DNA from: Nonomuraea typhae
Lineage (GTDB): Bacteria > Actinomycetota > Actinomycetes > Streptosporangiales > Streptosporangiaceae
DNA length: 64,000 bases
Reading direction: 5' to 3'
Assembly: GCF_009760925.1 (NCBI RefSeq)
Contig: NZ_VRLV01000001.1
Span: 744,001 to 808,000, forward strand
Shown: in pieces, positions 53,097 to 61,029 of the stretch
Layout of the letters: each line of letters opens with the position of its first letter
How positions within the stretch are numbered: position 1 is the stretch's first letter
Position numbers and translations under genes: made by a program
Notes under the pieces: model-generated
The model's database searches: none
The model's input: only the letters and a program-made list of their open reading frames with translations
What the model was told of the DNA's origin: nothing

Positions 53097-54020
53097 CTAG
53101 GGCGGTGTGTCCGCGGTGATGGTTGTGCAGGTGCAGCCAGGCTGGCAAGGCGGTGCGGCGGGCGTAGGGTCATTCGTCGGCCGGGGTGCGGTGGAAGCAC
53201 GTGGCACCGTTTGAGCGTGCGCTTGAGCCCCAGGGTCGGTGGTGCGCCAGCGTTCAGCGCTCTGGTCGTCCGACGGGAAGAACGCCTCGATGCGGAGCTC
53301 CTGCGCCGTGACGTCGATCGGTGTGCCGATGGTGGAGACGACCGAGAAGAACCGCACGACGCCATCACCGAGCCGGAAGTGCACATCGACGATCGGGATC
53401 GGCGGCGGTGCGGCCCGCGGCGCCGTGATGAGCGCCTCGACCTCCGCACGCGCACGCAGCTCCCGTACCAGCTCGGCGGTGTTCAGGTCGAGCACCCCGC
53501 CCACCGCTTCGCGTCGCGCGCGTTCGAGCAGGGCGGGTACCACCTCGTCCCAGTTGGCGATCGCGTCGCGGACCGGACCGGGCTCGATGATCAGCCGCAG
53601 TACGTTGGCGCTGTCAGGGATCGGTGCGGGCGCGAACAACGTCCCGAACAGGCGCACCGCACCCCGGTTGGCGCGCACCAGGTTCCAGCCGCGATCCAGC
53701 ACGACGGCGGGCAGCGGGTCGTGCCGGTCGAGCATCTGGCCGATGGCCGCCGCGACCCGCCGCAGCGCCGGGTCGTCGAGCCCGCTGTGCGCGAAGAGCG
53801 GAGCGAACCCGGCCGCCAGGAGCATCCCATTGCGGTCGCGCAGCGGGACGTCCAGCGCGGCCGCCAGCCTGAGCACCATCTCCCGGCTCGGGTTCGAGCG
53901 GCCGGTCTCCAGGAAGCTCATGTGCCGCGGCGTCGTCATCGCGGCCGAGGCGAGAGCGAGCTGGCTCATCGCACGTACCCGACGCCAATAGCGCACCAGG
54001 GTGCCGAAGGACGACTCCAT
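53097..54020 (-). CDS. XRE-family regulator with MmyB-like ligand-binding domain
   Basis: 307 residues. FGTLVRYWRRVRAMSQLALA and TPRHMSFLETGRSNPSREMV are the Cro/C1-type HTH; the C-terminal part (PLPAVVLDRGWNLVRANRGA, FFSVVSTIGTPIDVTAQELR) is the PAS-like MmyB domain that binds small lipidic or redox ligands in known relatives. A Pro/Thr-rich tail with two Cys (CQPGCTC) follows. Divergent from the AhpD-like gene 86 bases away, its probable target. Confidence 0.88.
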   Translation of the reverse strand: MESSFGTLVRYWRRVRAMSQLALASAAMTTPRHMSFLETGRSNPSREMVLRLAAALDVPLRDRNGMLLAAGFAPLFAHSGLDDPALRRVAAAIGQMLDRHDPLPAVVLDRGWNLVRANRGAVRLFGTLFAPAPIPDSANVLRLIIEPGPVRDAIANWDEVVPALLERARREAVGGVLDLNTAELVRELRARAEVEALITAPRAAPPPIPIVDVHFRLGDGVVRFFSVVSTIGTPIDVTAQELRIEAFFPSDDQSAERWRTTDPGAQAHAQTVPRASTAPRPTNDPTPAAPPCQPGCTCTTITADTPP

Positions 54021-54055
54021 GGGCCGACCCTACGGCCGGCGGGCGCGCGCGGCCC

Positions 54056-54070
54056 TTCCCCGCGAGGGAA
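54056..54070. promoter_or_regulatory. Inverted repeat between XRE regulator and AhpD-like gene
   Basis: TTCCC (54056-54060) and GGGAA (54066-54070) around CGCGA, in the divergent gap. GGGAAGG recurs just before the AhpD-like ATG, where it also serves as ribosome site. Likely operator of the XRE regulator. Confidence 0.45.
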
Positions 54071-54106
54071 TGGCGACCGGACACCCGCCCGAGGGAAGGT
54101 CCCCTC

Positions 54107-54652
54107 ATGAACCTTCCGATTCTCACTCCCGAGGCCGCTCCGGCCGAGTCCCGGCCGATCCTCGACGGCATCGAGGCCGACCTCGGTTTCGTCCCCAACC
54201 TCGCCGCCACGATCGCGGCCAGTCCCACCCTCCTGGCGGGCTTCGACGGGCTGCGCCGCGCAGTCGGCGACAGATCCTTCGACGCGGTGCATCGGGAGGT
54301 CGCCGGGGTCGCGGTAGGCGTCGCCGTGGGCAACGCCTACGGTGTCGCCTTCCACTCGACCGTGCTGGGCCGCTTGGGCGTCGGTCAGGACGACATCGAG
54401 GCGATGCGGCGCGGTGCCGAACCCCGCGAGGAGGTCCACGCCGCCGTCTACGCCTTCGCCAGGGCCCTGGTGATCGACCGCGGCGCCGTACAGGACGCAG
54501 TGGTGCAGCGGGCCACGGCCGCCGGGCTCGGACCGGCTGACCTGCTGCAGTTGGTCACCGAGTGCGTGTTCGCCACGCTGGTCGGGCTGGTCGACAACCT
54601 CGCCGGACGGATCGAGCTGGATGAGCCCCTGCGCCCACAGGCATGGAAGTAG
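54107..54652 (+). CDS. AhpD/carboxymuconolactone decarboxylase-like protein lacking CxxC
   Basis: 181 residues; GGAAGG eight bases upstream. GFVPNLAATIAASPTLLAGF and LLQLVTECVFATLVGLVDNL are family helices of peroxidase-associated AhpD-like proteins. At the active site, where relatives have NxCxYCxxxH, this protein reads VGNAYGVAFHS, so both redox cysteines are replaced while the His remains. It cannot act as a disulfide peroxidase in the usual way. Divergent from the XRE regulator. Confidence 0.85.
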   Translation: MNLPILTPEAAPAESRPILDGIEADLGFVPNLAATIAASPTLLAGFDGLRRAVGDRSFDAVHREVAGVAVGVAVGNAYGVAFHSTVLGRLGVGQDDIEAMRRGAEPREEVHAAVYAFARALVIDRGAVQDAVVQRATAAGLGPADLLQLVTECVFATLVGLVDNLAGRIELDEPLRPQAWK

Positions 54653-54902
54653 CCTCGCCTGCCGGCCCGCTCCCGAGCTGGAGAACTGCCCCGCGCGCCC
54701 GGCAGTCGCCTCCGCCATGCCTCTGCAGGAGCACCAGGTGGCGAGGTCGGCCGCCGCCGGGCAGCCGGACGCGGAGATCGCCACCCGGCTGTTCGTCACC
54801 ACCTCGACCGTCGAGTTCCACTTCAGCCGGGTGTTCCGCAAGCTCGAGCCCACATCACGCAGGCAGCTCGGCCGCAGCGGAACGGGCGGCTCGATCGCGT
54901 AG
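54646..54902 (+). pseudogene. LuxR-type HTH fragment
   Basis: MPLQEHQVARSAAAGQPDAE followed by IATRLFVTTSTVEFHFSRVF and RKL is the C-terminal four-helix HTH of a LuxR/AAA-type regulator. The remainder of the protein (normally ~900 residues) is absent, and no ribosome site precedes it. Confidence 0.7.
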
Positions 54903-54936
54903 CTGTCGGTGACTCTGGCCATCGTTGTCCCGAGAG

Positions 54937-54957
54937 GCGACTATCGAAGATAGTCGC
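54937..54957. promoter_or_regulatory. Perfect 9-bp palindromic operator
   Basis: GCGACTATC (54937-54945) and GATAGTCGC (54949-54957) around GAA, 17 bases before the ATG of the three-helix-bundle protein. A further GCGACTATC half-site lies just after that gene at 55218-55226. Confidence 0.7.
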
Positions 54958-54974
54958 AGAGAAAGGGTCGGGAG

Positions 54975-55208
54975 ATGCCATCCGCGCACGAGGAACAGGC
55001 TCGAGCCCATCTGGGAGATCAGCTCACCGCGGACTTCGTGGGCGAGTACAAAGAGGACGAAGTCCTCGACGCCGTCGACCGCGCCTGGCACCACTTCGAC
55101 AAGGCGCCCATCCGTGATTTCGTCCCGCTTCTGGCGGGCAAGCGCGCTCGCAGCGAACTGCACCGCCAGGTCGAGTCTTCGAGGCAAGGGGTGGAGAACC
55201 AGAAATGA
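54975..55208 (+). CDS. Small three-helix-bundle protein
   Basis: 77 residues. EYKEDEVLDAVDRAWHHFDK and APIRDFVPLLAGKRARSEL match the small helical domain that in actinobacteria is also found fused to the N-terminus of low-molecular-weight phosphatase/arsenate reductase-like proteins. Here it stands alone. The perfect palindrome immediately upstream implies tight regulation. Ribosome site GGGAG is close to the ATG (four or fewer bases). Function unknown. Confidence 0.72.
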   Translation: MPSAHEEQARAHLGDQLTADFVGEYKEDEVLDAVDRAWHHFDKAPIRDFVPLLAGKRARSELHRQVESSRQGVENQK

Positions 55209-55475
55209 CCTGACGTCGCGACTATCGCGGTATGGGTGATCAGGTGGGGGCGTTCCGTGCCGCGTTGGATCCCGAGAACAACGACATGCCGTCCTACGGG
55301 CTGCGCCGGGACGAGGCTGAGCGTGGACGAGCGGGCGCACCTCATCCGGCTCGTACGGCCCGCCCAGGCGGAGCAGATCCGCCGGCCGTACGGACCGGAA
55401 GAGGTTCACCCGCCGGTGCTGACGCCGGGATGCGACCAGGCCGCGGTGGTCGGCACGGTCGGTACGTTCAGCGCC

Positions 55476-56129
55476 TCAGCCGTCGTTCGCGGACGGGATG
55501 GCGGCGCCGAGCACGGTGCTGGTGTCGCGCAGTTCCTCGGGCAGGGCCTCGACGGCTCCCACCCCGCGAGCGCGTTCCCTGCGCTGCCGCCAGGTCAGCC
55601 GCAGGTGCAGATCGCCGCGCAGCTCGGCGCCGTCGACGAGATCCGACAGGAACAGCATGTGCTCGTCCAGCGGCCTGCGCTCCTCGTAGACGTCGCGGAG
55701 CTGGGACAGCAGCAGGCCGCGGGCGGGCAGGTCGGGGTAGTGCCGTTCTCGCGAGAGGAAGCCGCCGGGTTGCCGCGCCAGAAGCCTCCGTTCGGCCAGC
55801 GCGTCGCGGTGCAGGGAGAGTGCCGTACGGCGGCGCCTCCGCAGCCACCGGTTCAGTCCTTGCCCGGCCTCCAGCGCGGTCAGGACGCCGTCGGCCCAGT
55901 CCAGGCCGGTGGGGGATGTGTCCAGGAGCTGGATCCTGCCGTTGCCGCGGTAGACCTCGAAGCCGAACGCCCGGGACTTGCCGGCGCGCACCAGTAGCCT
56001 GCGCCGGAGCGCGAGCTCGCCGAGTTCGGCGGCGGCGCAGCCGTACGCGGTCTGATCCCGATCGCGGACCTTGCCGGACTCTCGGTGCGCGAGCAGGAGG
56101 AACTCCTCGGGCAGGGATAAGTGCCGCAT
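55476..56129 (-). CDS. GPP34 (Golgi phosphoprotein 3-like) family protein
   Basis: 217 residues from ATG 56129. HLSLPEEFLLLAHRESGKVR, AAAELGELALRRRLLV, WLRRRRRTALSLHRDAL and ERRLLARQPGGFLS match the bacterial GPP34 family, single-domain all-helical proteins whose eukaryotic relatives bind phosphoinositides. Bacterial function is unknown; many copies occur in streptosporangial and streptomycete genomes. The 55209-55475 gap before it holds no recognisable gene. Confidence 0.85.
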   Translation of the reverse strand: MRHLSLPEEFLLLAHRESGKVRDRDQTAYGCAAAELGELALRRRLLVRAGKSRAFGFEVYRGNGRIQLLDTSPTGLDWADGVLTALEAGQGLNRWLRRRRRTALSLHRDALAERRLLARQPGGFLSRERHYPDLPARGLLLSQLRDVYEERRPLDEHMLFLSDLVDGAELRGDLHLRLTWRQRRERARGVGAVEALPEELRDTSTVLGAAIPSANDG

Positions 56130-56247
56130 GAACCCATCATGTTCCACGGGCCGGGGACAGGAAGACGAAGTGGATGGGAGGCTCTGTGGCTTCGGGAGAA
56201 GGAAGATCGAGTGACCGGTAACCGTCTTGCTGGAGGGCCTGCGTGCA

Positions 56248-57204
56248 TCAGCTTCCGCCGGCCGCGGTGTGGTCTTCGTCGACGATGTCGGCGGCCGAGA
56301 TCACGATGAGCGGGTCCGGGACCCCGACCACCTCGTCGTCCTTGTTGGCGTAGTCGAAGAGGCTGAGCACGTGGCGCATGGCTTCCAGCCGGGCGCGTTT
56401 CTTGTCGTTGCTCTTGATGACCGTCCACGGCGCGGTGTCGGTGTCGGTGTGCAGGAACATGTCCTCCTTGGCCTCGGTGTAGTCGTCCCACTTGCGCAGG
56501 GAGGCCAGGTCCATCGGCGACAGCTTCCACTGCCGCACCGGATCGACCTGGCGGATGATGAAGCGGGTGCGCTGCTCGGCCCGCGAAACGGAGAACCAGA
56601 GCTTCACCAGATGCAGGCCGGATTGCACGAGCAGGTTCTCCACCCGGGGCACCTGGTCGATGAACTCCAGGTACTGGTGTTCGTCGCAGAAGCCCATGAC
56701 CCGCTCCACCCCCGCCCGGTTGTACCAGGAGCGGTCGAACAGCACGATCTCCCCGTCGGCGGGCAGGTGGGCGACGTAGCGCTGGAAGTACCACTGCTTC
56801 TGCTCGCGCTCGCTGGGCTTCTCCAGAGCGACCACCGTGGCGCCGCGAGGATTGAGGTGCTCCATGAAGCGTTTGATCGTGCCGCCCTTGCCCGCCGCGT
56901 CACGTCCCTCGAACAGCACCACGAGCCGTCGCCCGGTGGCCTTGATCCAGTACTGCAGTTTCAGCAGCTCGATCTGCAGCAGGCGCTTGTCTCTCTCGTA
57001 CGCGAAGCGCGGCAGGCGCTCGTCGTAGGGGTAGTGCTGGCGCCAGGTGTCCACCGGTTCGCCGTCGGCGCGCAGCAGCGTCGGGTCGTCGTCATCGCGA
57101 TCATCGACCCACAGCCCGGGGGTGGCATCAAGGAGTTCGCTGTGCTCGGCTGCGGCCTGCGGCTCCATGAAGGCCGGGCCGTTGTCGTCGTTCACGCCTG
57201 TCAT
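56248..57204 (-). CDS. ppk2: Polyphosphate kinase 2
   Basis: 318 residues; ATG with GGAAGG upstream. VVLFEGRDAAGKGGTIKRFM is the Walker A loop, VLFDRSWYNRAGVERVMGFC Walker B with the lid start, and WKLSPMDLASLRKWDDYTEA plus WTVIKSNDKKRARL the conserved C-terminal helices of PPK2 class enzymes. Transfers phosphate between polyphosphate and nucleoside mono- or diphosphates. Length and the N-terminal acidic extension (DDRDDDDPT) fit class I. Cytoplasmic. Confidence 0.93.
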   Translation of the reverse strand: MTGVNDDNGPAFMEPQAAAEHSELLDATPGLWVDDRDDDDPTLLRADGEPVDTWRQHYPYDERLPRFAYERDKRLLQIELLKLQYWIKATGRRLVVLFEGRDAAGKGGTIKRFMEHLNPRGATVVALEKPSEREQKQWYFQRYVAHLPADGEIVLFDRSWYNRAGVERVMGFCDEHQYLEFIDQVPRVENLLVQSGLHLVKLWFSVSRAEQRTRFIIRQVDPVRQWKLSPMDLASLRKWDDYTEAKEDMFLHTDTDTAPWTVIKSNDKKRARLEAMRHVLSLFDYANKDDEVVGVPDPLIVISAADIVDEDHTAAGGS

Positions 57205-57499
57205 GCGGCACCTTCCACAATCAGTTCATGGGCGAGCCCGCCGCCCTGCTCATCGTTGACACTGCCCACGTGCGCCGGTCGCCACCGCGCGGCCACCAGA
57301 GCAGGCCAGACAACGGCAACACCGCAGCGAACACCACACCAACGCCCAGGGAACCGTCGATGAGGTCGGCGCCGGACCGGGAACGCGGAAGATCTTCGTC
57401 AGGTAACCACCTGATGATCCAATACGCCTGCCGCGCAGCGGTGATGTGCGGTATCTTCGGCGGGTTCTACCGGATACGGCCGTCACTGGCCACAGGGCA

Positions 57500-57547
57500 A
57501 GGAGGTGAGGCTGCATGAGCAGTCAACCTCCTAGTCGCACCAGCTGA
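57500..57547 (+). promoter_or_regulatory. Ribosome-site hairpin with a 10-codon mini-ORF before the CorA relic
   Basis: AGGAGGT (57500-57506) pairs with ACCTCCT (57526-57532); inside, CTGC (57511-57514) pairs with GCAG (57519-57522), leaving ATGA in the loop. The ATG at 57515 starts MSSQPPSRTS and stops at 57547. The fold would hide the ribosome site of this mini-ORF. The 57205-57499 stretch before it shows no recognisable gene. Confidence 0.4.
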
Positions 57548-57619
57548 GCTGGCGCACCTTCCCTCCCCGCCGGTTACCCCCTCCGCCGCCGCACCGAGCC
57601 TTGTACCGCCCTGCGCGGA

Positions 57620-58051
57620 GGCTGCGTGGTGGCCGGCGTGGGCATCCCTTGGCGAGCTGTCCGGAGGTTTCGTGATGATGTCCGATTGGCGGGCGAGGCA
57701 TACCTGGCCGCCCTCGGCGAGGAGTTCGGGCTGCACGAGCTGGCCATCGAGGACGCCGTGGTGGCCCGGACTTCGTGCTCACCGTCCGGCATGGCAATGC
57801 GCCACCGCTGCGCCCGGTACGCGAACGCCTGGAGGCCAACGCCGACCTGATGGCGCGCGGTCCCGAAGCTGATCGGCACCGTCTACGGGATGAACTTCGA
57901 GCCGCCGGGCATGCCCGAGCTGCGCTGGGCCTACGGCTATCCCTTCGCCTTGGGACTGATGCTGCTGACCTGCGCCGGCCTGTTTCTGCCGTTCACCGTC
58001 CTTGGGCGCGACTCCGATCGTGACTCACCGACGCCCACCACGGCCTCATGA
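57620..58051 (+). pseudogene. corA: CorA-type magnesium transporter remnant
   Basis: Pieces in alternating frames: LGEEFGLHELAIEDAV (to about 57760), VLTVRHGNAPPLRPVRERLE (57775 on) and [20 protein letters not shown] with [14 protein letters not shown] (57866 on). The last contains the GMN selectivity motif between the two CorA helices. Most of the cytoplasmic funnel and the linker are deleted, and at least two frame changes exist. Complete CorA is ~320-370 residues. Confidence 0.8.
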
Positions 58052-58217
58052 GAGACGGCTGGAATGTCGACTACTTCACCTTTCGGCTAACCCCGACCTC
58101 TCTGCACTAAGCAAGCCGACACGCCGAAGGGAACTTGAGACTGCCGCTGCGCCCGCCCGCCTACGGAGCGGCGCAGCGGCAGCCGTATCTGACGACGGCT
58201 ATGCCGCGTCCGCGGGG

Positions 58218-58658
58218 TTAACGCCAGGGCATGTGCTGGAGGCACCAGGTATTGCCGTCGGGGTCGGCGAAGTACGCGTAGAACACTCCGCCGAGGTCCT
58301 CGACCTCGCTGATCTCGACGCCGCGTTCGACGAGTTCAGCGCGGGACGCCTCGATGTCGGCGACCACCAGGTGCAGACCGCGCAGTGTTCCCGGAGGCAT
58401 GTCGAGGGTGGGGAGACCTTCGGCGAGGGTGATCGAGCATGCCGAACCGGGTGGAGTGAGCTGGACAATGCGGATACCGGGCTTCGGGTTGACGTCGACG
58501 TCGAGGCGGAACCCGAGCTGGTCCTGGTAGAAGGCTTTGGCCCGCTCGACATCGGTGACCGGCACCGGCACCAGCTCCAGCAACAGTGTGCCGGGCGGCA
58601 CGGGCGGGTCGCCGGAATCCTTGGAGATCTCGTTGGCGGGGGTGGAGGTGTCGGTCAC
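58218..58658 (-). CDS. VOC superfamily (glyoxalase/dioxygenase fold) protein
   Basis: 146 residues from GTG overlapping the previous stop (GTGA). ELVPVPVTDVERAKAFYQDQ and LGFRLDVDV are the first beta-alpha-beta module, and YAYFADPDGNTWCLQHMPWR the closing module of glyoxalase/bleomycin-resistance type proteins. Third gene of the ArsR-SRPBCC-VOC operon, a common actinobacterial trio. Ligand unknown. Confidence 0.88.
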   Translation of the reverse strand: MTDTSTPANEISKDSGDPPVPPGTLLLELVPVPVTDVERAKAFYQDQLGFRLDVDVNPKPGIRIVQLTPPGSACSITLAEGLPTLDMPPGTLRGLHLVVADIEASRAELVERGVEISEVEDLGGVFYAYFADPDGNTWCLQHMPWR

Positions 58659-59161
58659 GGATGGCGCCTTTCGTGGATGAGGGTGGCGAGTAGGGCGGCA
58701 AGACGGTCGTATCCTTCGCCGGCGCCGAGTTCCATCGGGCTGCGCACGACCGCGTCGCGGATCTCGGACGAGGAATACCGCGCGGTGACGGTCATGGCGG
58801 TGCGTCCGTCTGTCTCGTCCAGAACGGTGATGACCAGTGCCTCACCGTCGGCCCAGTCACGGTGGATCTCGGTCTGTATAAGGCGCACCGGCGGCACGAC
58901 CTCGCGGAACACCCCATGGAGTTCCATCTCGGCGCCGGCCGGGCCGGTGGAGACGAACCGCCAGGCACCGCCAGGGCGCGGGTCGACCTCACAGACGGTG
59001 AGCCGCCAGCCGCGGGCGCCGTGCCAGCGGCGGAGCAGTTCCGGTTGGGTGAGCGCGGCGAAGACCAGCGGCGCGGGAGCGTCGAAGGTGCGGGTGAGGA
59101 CGAGGTCGGTGGTCCCGGACGCGACGACCCGCAGCCCGAGGCCGGGGTGCGGAGATGTCAC
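58655..59161 (-). CDS. SRPBCC (AHSA1-type) protein
   Basis: 168 residues from GTG overlapping the arsR-type stop (GTGA). DLVLTRTFDAPAPLVFAALT, LLRRWHGARGWRLTVCEVDP, RPGGAWRF and EGYDRLAALLATL are the Bet v1-like AHSA1 signature, a fold with a deep hydrophobic cavity. Coupled at both ends to its neighbours. Presumably binds the same kind of ligand that the operon handles; unknown. Confidence 0.88.
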   Translation of the reverse strand: MTSPHPGLGLRVVASGTTDLVLTRTFDAPAPLVFAALTQPELLRRWHGARGWRLTVCEVDPRPGGAWRFVSTGPAGAEMELHGVFREVVPPVRLIQTEIHRDWADGEALVITVLDETDGRTAMTVTARYSSSEIRDAVVRSPMELGAGEGYDRLAALLATLIHERRHP

Positions 59162-59493
59162 GTTTCGCCGTCCTGCAGATCGCCCAGCAGGGCATCCAGT
59201 CGCTGGTAGCTCGACTCCCAGTAGTCGCGGTAGTCGGCCAGCCAGTCCGTGGCCGTCCTGAGCGGTTCGGCCACCAGCCGGCACGGCCGGCGTTGCGCGT
59301 CGCGGCCGCGACTGACCAGGCCGGCTCGTTCAAGCACCCGCAGGTGTTTGGAGACGGCCGGCTGGCTCATCGCGAACGGCGCGGCCAGCTCGGTGACCGT
59401 GGCATCACCGGTCGCGAGCCGGGCCAGGATGGCCCGCCGGGTGGGGTCGGCCAGTGCCGCGAACGTCGCGTCCAGCGTGTCGCTTGCCACCAT
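59158..59493 (-). CDS. ArsR-family regulator of the SRPBCC/VOC operon
   Basis: 111 residues from ATG 59493. FAALADPTRRAILARLATGD, ATVTELAAPFAMSQPAVSKH and LRVLERAGLVSRGRDAQRRP are the winged helix; WLADYRDYWESSYQRLDALL the dimer helix. No cysteine metal site, as is typical of ArsR proteins paired with AHSA1 genes, which respond to non-metal signals. The tandem operators directly upstream imply autorepression and perhaps control of the divergent reductase. Confidence 0.9.
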   Translation of the reverse strand: MVASDTLDATFAALADPTRRAILARLATGDATVTELAAPFAMSQPAVSKHLRVLERAGLVSRGRDAQRRPCRLVAEPLRTATDWLADYRDYWESSYQRLDALLGDLQDGET

Positions 59494-59495
59494 GT

Positions 59496-59556
59496 CGATA
59501 ACCTTTCGGTTCGATAACCTGATGGTTTTATATGTGCTAGAGTCCGGGTTTGTCAA
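59496..59556 (-). promoter_or_regulatory. Strong promoter with tandem ArsR operators
   Basis: On the minus strand TTGACA (59556-59551) and TATAAA (59532-59527) are 18 bases apart, near consensus. Two 16-base direct repeats, CGATAACCTTTCGGTT (59496-59511) and CGATAACCTGATGGTT (59512-59527), each contain AACC-N4-GGTT and cover the start site to just before the ATG. Confidence 0.8.
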
Positions 59557-59580
59557 GATCGCGAACGCTCTGGGGGCATC

Positions 59581-60195
59581 ATGGGAAAGGTCTTCACACA
59601 GGCGTCGGTCTCGCTGGACGGGTACATCTCCGGGCCTGGCCAGACAGGGTTCGACCGGCTGTTCGCATGGTGTACGGCCGGCACCGTCGCTACCCCCACG
59701 GCCGATCCGGACCGGCTGACCTACCTCACCTCCGAGGCGACCGCCCGGTACCTGCGTGACCTCCAAGAGCGGATCGGGGCCTGCGTCGTCGGCCGCAATC
59801 TGTTCGACCTCACCGCGGGTTGGAACGGGCGGCACCCGAGCGGCGTGCCGGTGTTCGTCGTCACCCACCGTCCACCGCCGGCCGGCTGGGAGGCCACTGC
59901 GACGCCGTTCACGTTCGTCAGTGACGGCGTGGAGAACGCGATCGCGCGGGCCCGTGAGGTGGCAGGGCATCGCGACGTCGGTGTCGGCCCCGGCGGCACC
60001 GTGGCCGACGCGCTGAGGGCCGGCCTGCTCGACGAGTTGCGGATGGACGTCGTGCCGGTGGTTCTCGGTGCCGGTACACCCATGCTGACCGGGCTTGGCG
60101 ACACAGCGCCGATCGGCTTCGACCTGGCGGAGATCATCGAGGGGATCGGCGTGACTCACCTGATCTATCGCCGCGCGACGCAGAACCTCAGGTAA
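59581..60195 (+). CDS. Dihydrofolate reductase-like / RibD C-terminal domain protein
   Basis: 204 residues. GKVFTQASVSLDGYISGP, YLRDLQERIGACVVGRNLFD, VGPGGTVADALRAGLLDELR and PVVLGAGTPMLTGL are the RibD-C/DHFR-like fold. Stand-alone members in actinobacteria are presumed NADPH-dependent reductases of unknown substrate; not a folate-pathway DHFR. No clear ribosome site. Divergent from the arsR operon, with 87 bases between starts. Confidence 0.87.
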   Translation: MGKVFTQASVSLDGYISGPGQTGFDRLFAWCTAGTVATPTADPDRLTYLTSEATARYLRDLQERIGACVVGRNLFDLTAGWNGRHPSGVPVFVVTHRPPPAGWEATATPFTFVSDGVENAIARAREVAGHRDVGVGPGGTVADALRAGLLDELRMDVVPVVLGAGTPMLTGLGDTAPIGFDLAEIIEGIGVTHLIYRRATQNLR

Positions 60196-60233
60196 CGCCA
60201 GAGACCCTCTCATGCCGCTTGGCGCGCGCGTCT

Positions 60234-60510
60234 GCCAACAACATCGCGGATCTTCACTGCCCCTGGCGTGATCCCATTGGCCCGGGTCCGCCTGCGCCGG
60301 GGGTTGGGCGCGGTCCTCATCCAACCGGCCATAACGTCAACCTCCGAGCCGGTCGCGCCCTCCCAACCCACGTCCAACGCCCATAGCACCCCGAACCACC
60401 GCAGCAGGTCGTAGCCGTAACTGCGGCTGGACGGCATCCAGACCACCGGCGTGAGCTTTGATGGCGAGGCTGGTCAGGGCGAGGAGCAGGTCCAGGAAAG
60501 GCCGTGCCAT
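60234..60510 (-). pseudogene. Tyrosine recombinase N-terminal remnant
   Basis: SSRSYGYDLLRWFGVLWALD and VGWEGATGSEVDVMAGWMRT resemble the SAM-like core-binding domain of actinobacterial integrases (relatives read RSYGMDLLRWFRFLWA). A preceding piece in another frame (RPFLDLLLALTSLAIKAHAG) fits the start of the same domain. The catalytic domain is absent. Its context is unlike the tRNA-linked remnant at 27008. Confidence 0.65.
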
Positions 60511-60637
60511 GCCGTCATGCTGCTCGCCGTTTGGCCATCTGGTCACGGGCCGTTCCTCAACTGTTACCGATTTCAACGCAGGAGACTTGACCATGGCGGC
60601 GACAACTGGTGCCTGCAGTCGGGTGGGCGTGGCTGCG

Positions 60638-60805
60638 TCAGTTGTTGTCGTCCTGGTCGTTGTCCTGGTCGTTGTCAACACCCGGAGACTGCGTGTTGAC
60701 CACGTCGGGGTCGTCGTCTCCGTCTCCGCTGCCGCCGCACGCGCCCACCAGGCCGACCGTCGCGACGATCGCCGCCACCGCCAGCATCCGCTTCCTACCC
60801 GCCAT
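60638..60805 (-). CDS. Small acidic lipoprotein
   Basis: 55 residues; ATG with AGGAGG upstream. MLAVAAIVATVGLVGACGGS is a lipoprotein signal with lipobox GLVGAC, leaving a mature peptide of about 32 residues ending DNDQDNDQDDNN, extremely rich in Asp/Asn/Gln. It would be a short, negatively charged surface lipopeptide; possible cation binding is speculation. Too short for domain assignment. Confidence 0.72.
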   Translation of the reverse strand: MAGRKRMLAVAAIVATVGLVGACGGSGDGDDDPDVVNTQSPGVDNDQDNDQDDNN

Positions 60806-61029
60806 GCGCTTCCTCCTGAATGATCGGCCGTCGATGGTGCCGACCATCCCTGTTGCCGGAGAAAGGGCGCTCTAACGCCGGTCTGCGCGCAGGGCAGTCC
60901 GAGAGGCCCCTGACACGGAGATATGAAATGCCTTTCAGGTTATGGTGAGCCAAGGACAGGAAGCCCATTCCCGGCACCTGCCCCCAACGCGACTGGGAGC
61001 CTCGGCCTCCAGCCAGGGACGAGGCCCCG

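Noticed and set aside
55236..55997. Open frame running from after the helical-bundle gene into GPP34
   Set aside because: No domain; antisense to GPP34 for most of its length and lacking a ribosome site.
57228..57518. Small membrane protein on the minus strand between PPK2 and the CorA relic
   Set aside because: A hydrophobic stretch is present in one frame but no family, start site or ribosome site supports it.
60451..60823. Plus-strand open frames over the lipoprotein gene
   Set aside because: Val/Ser-rich shadow of the acidic repeat; the minus-strand gene has AGGAGG and a lipobox.
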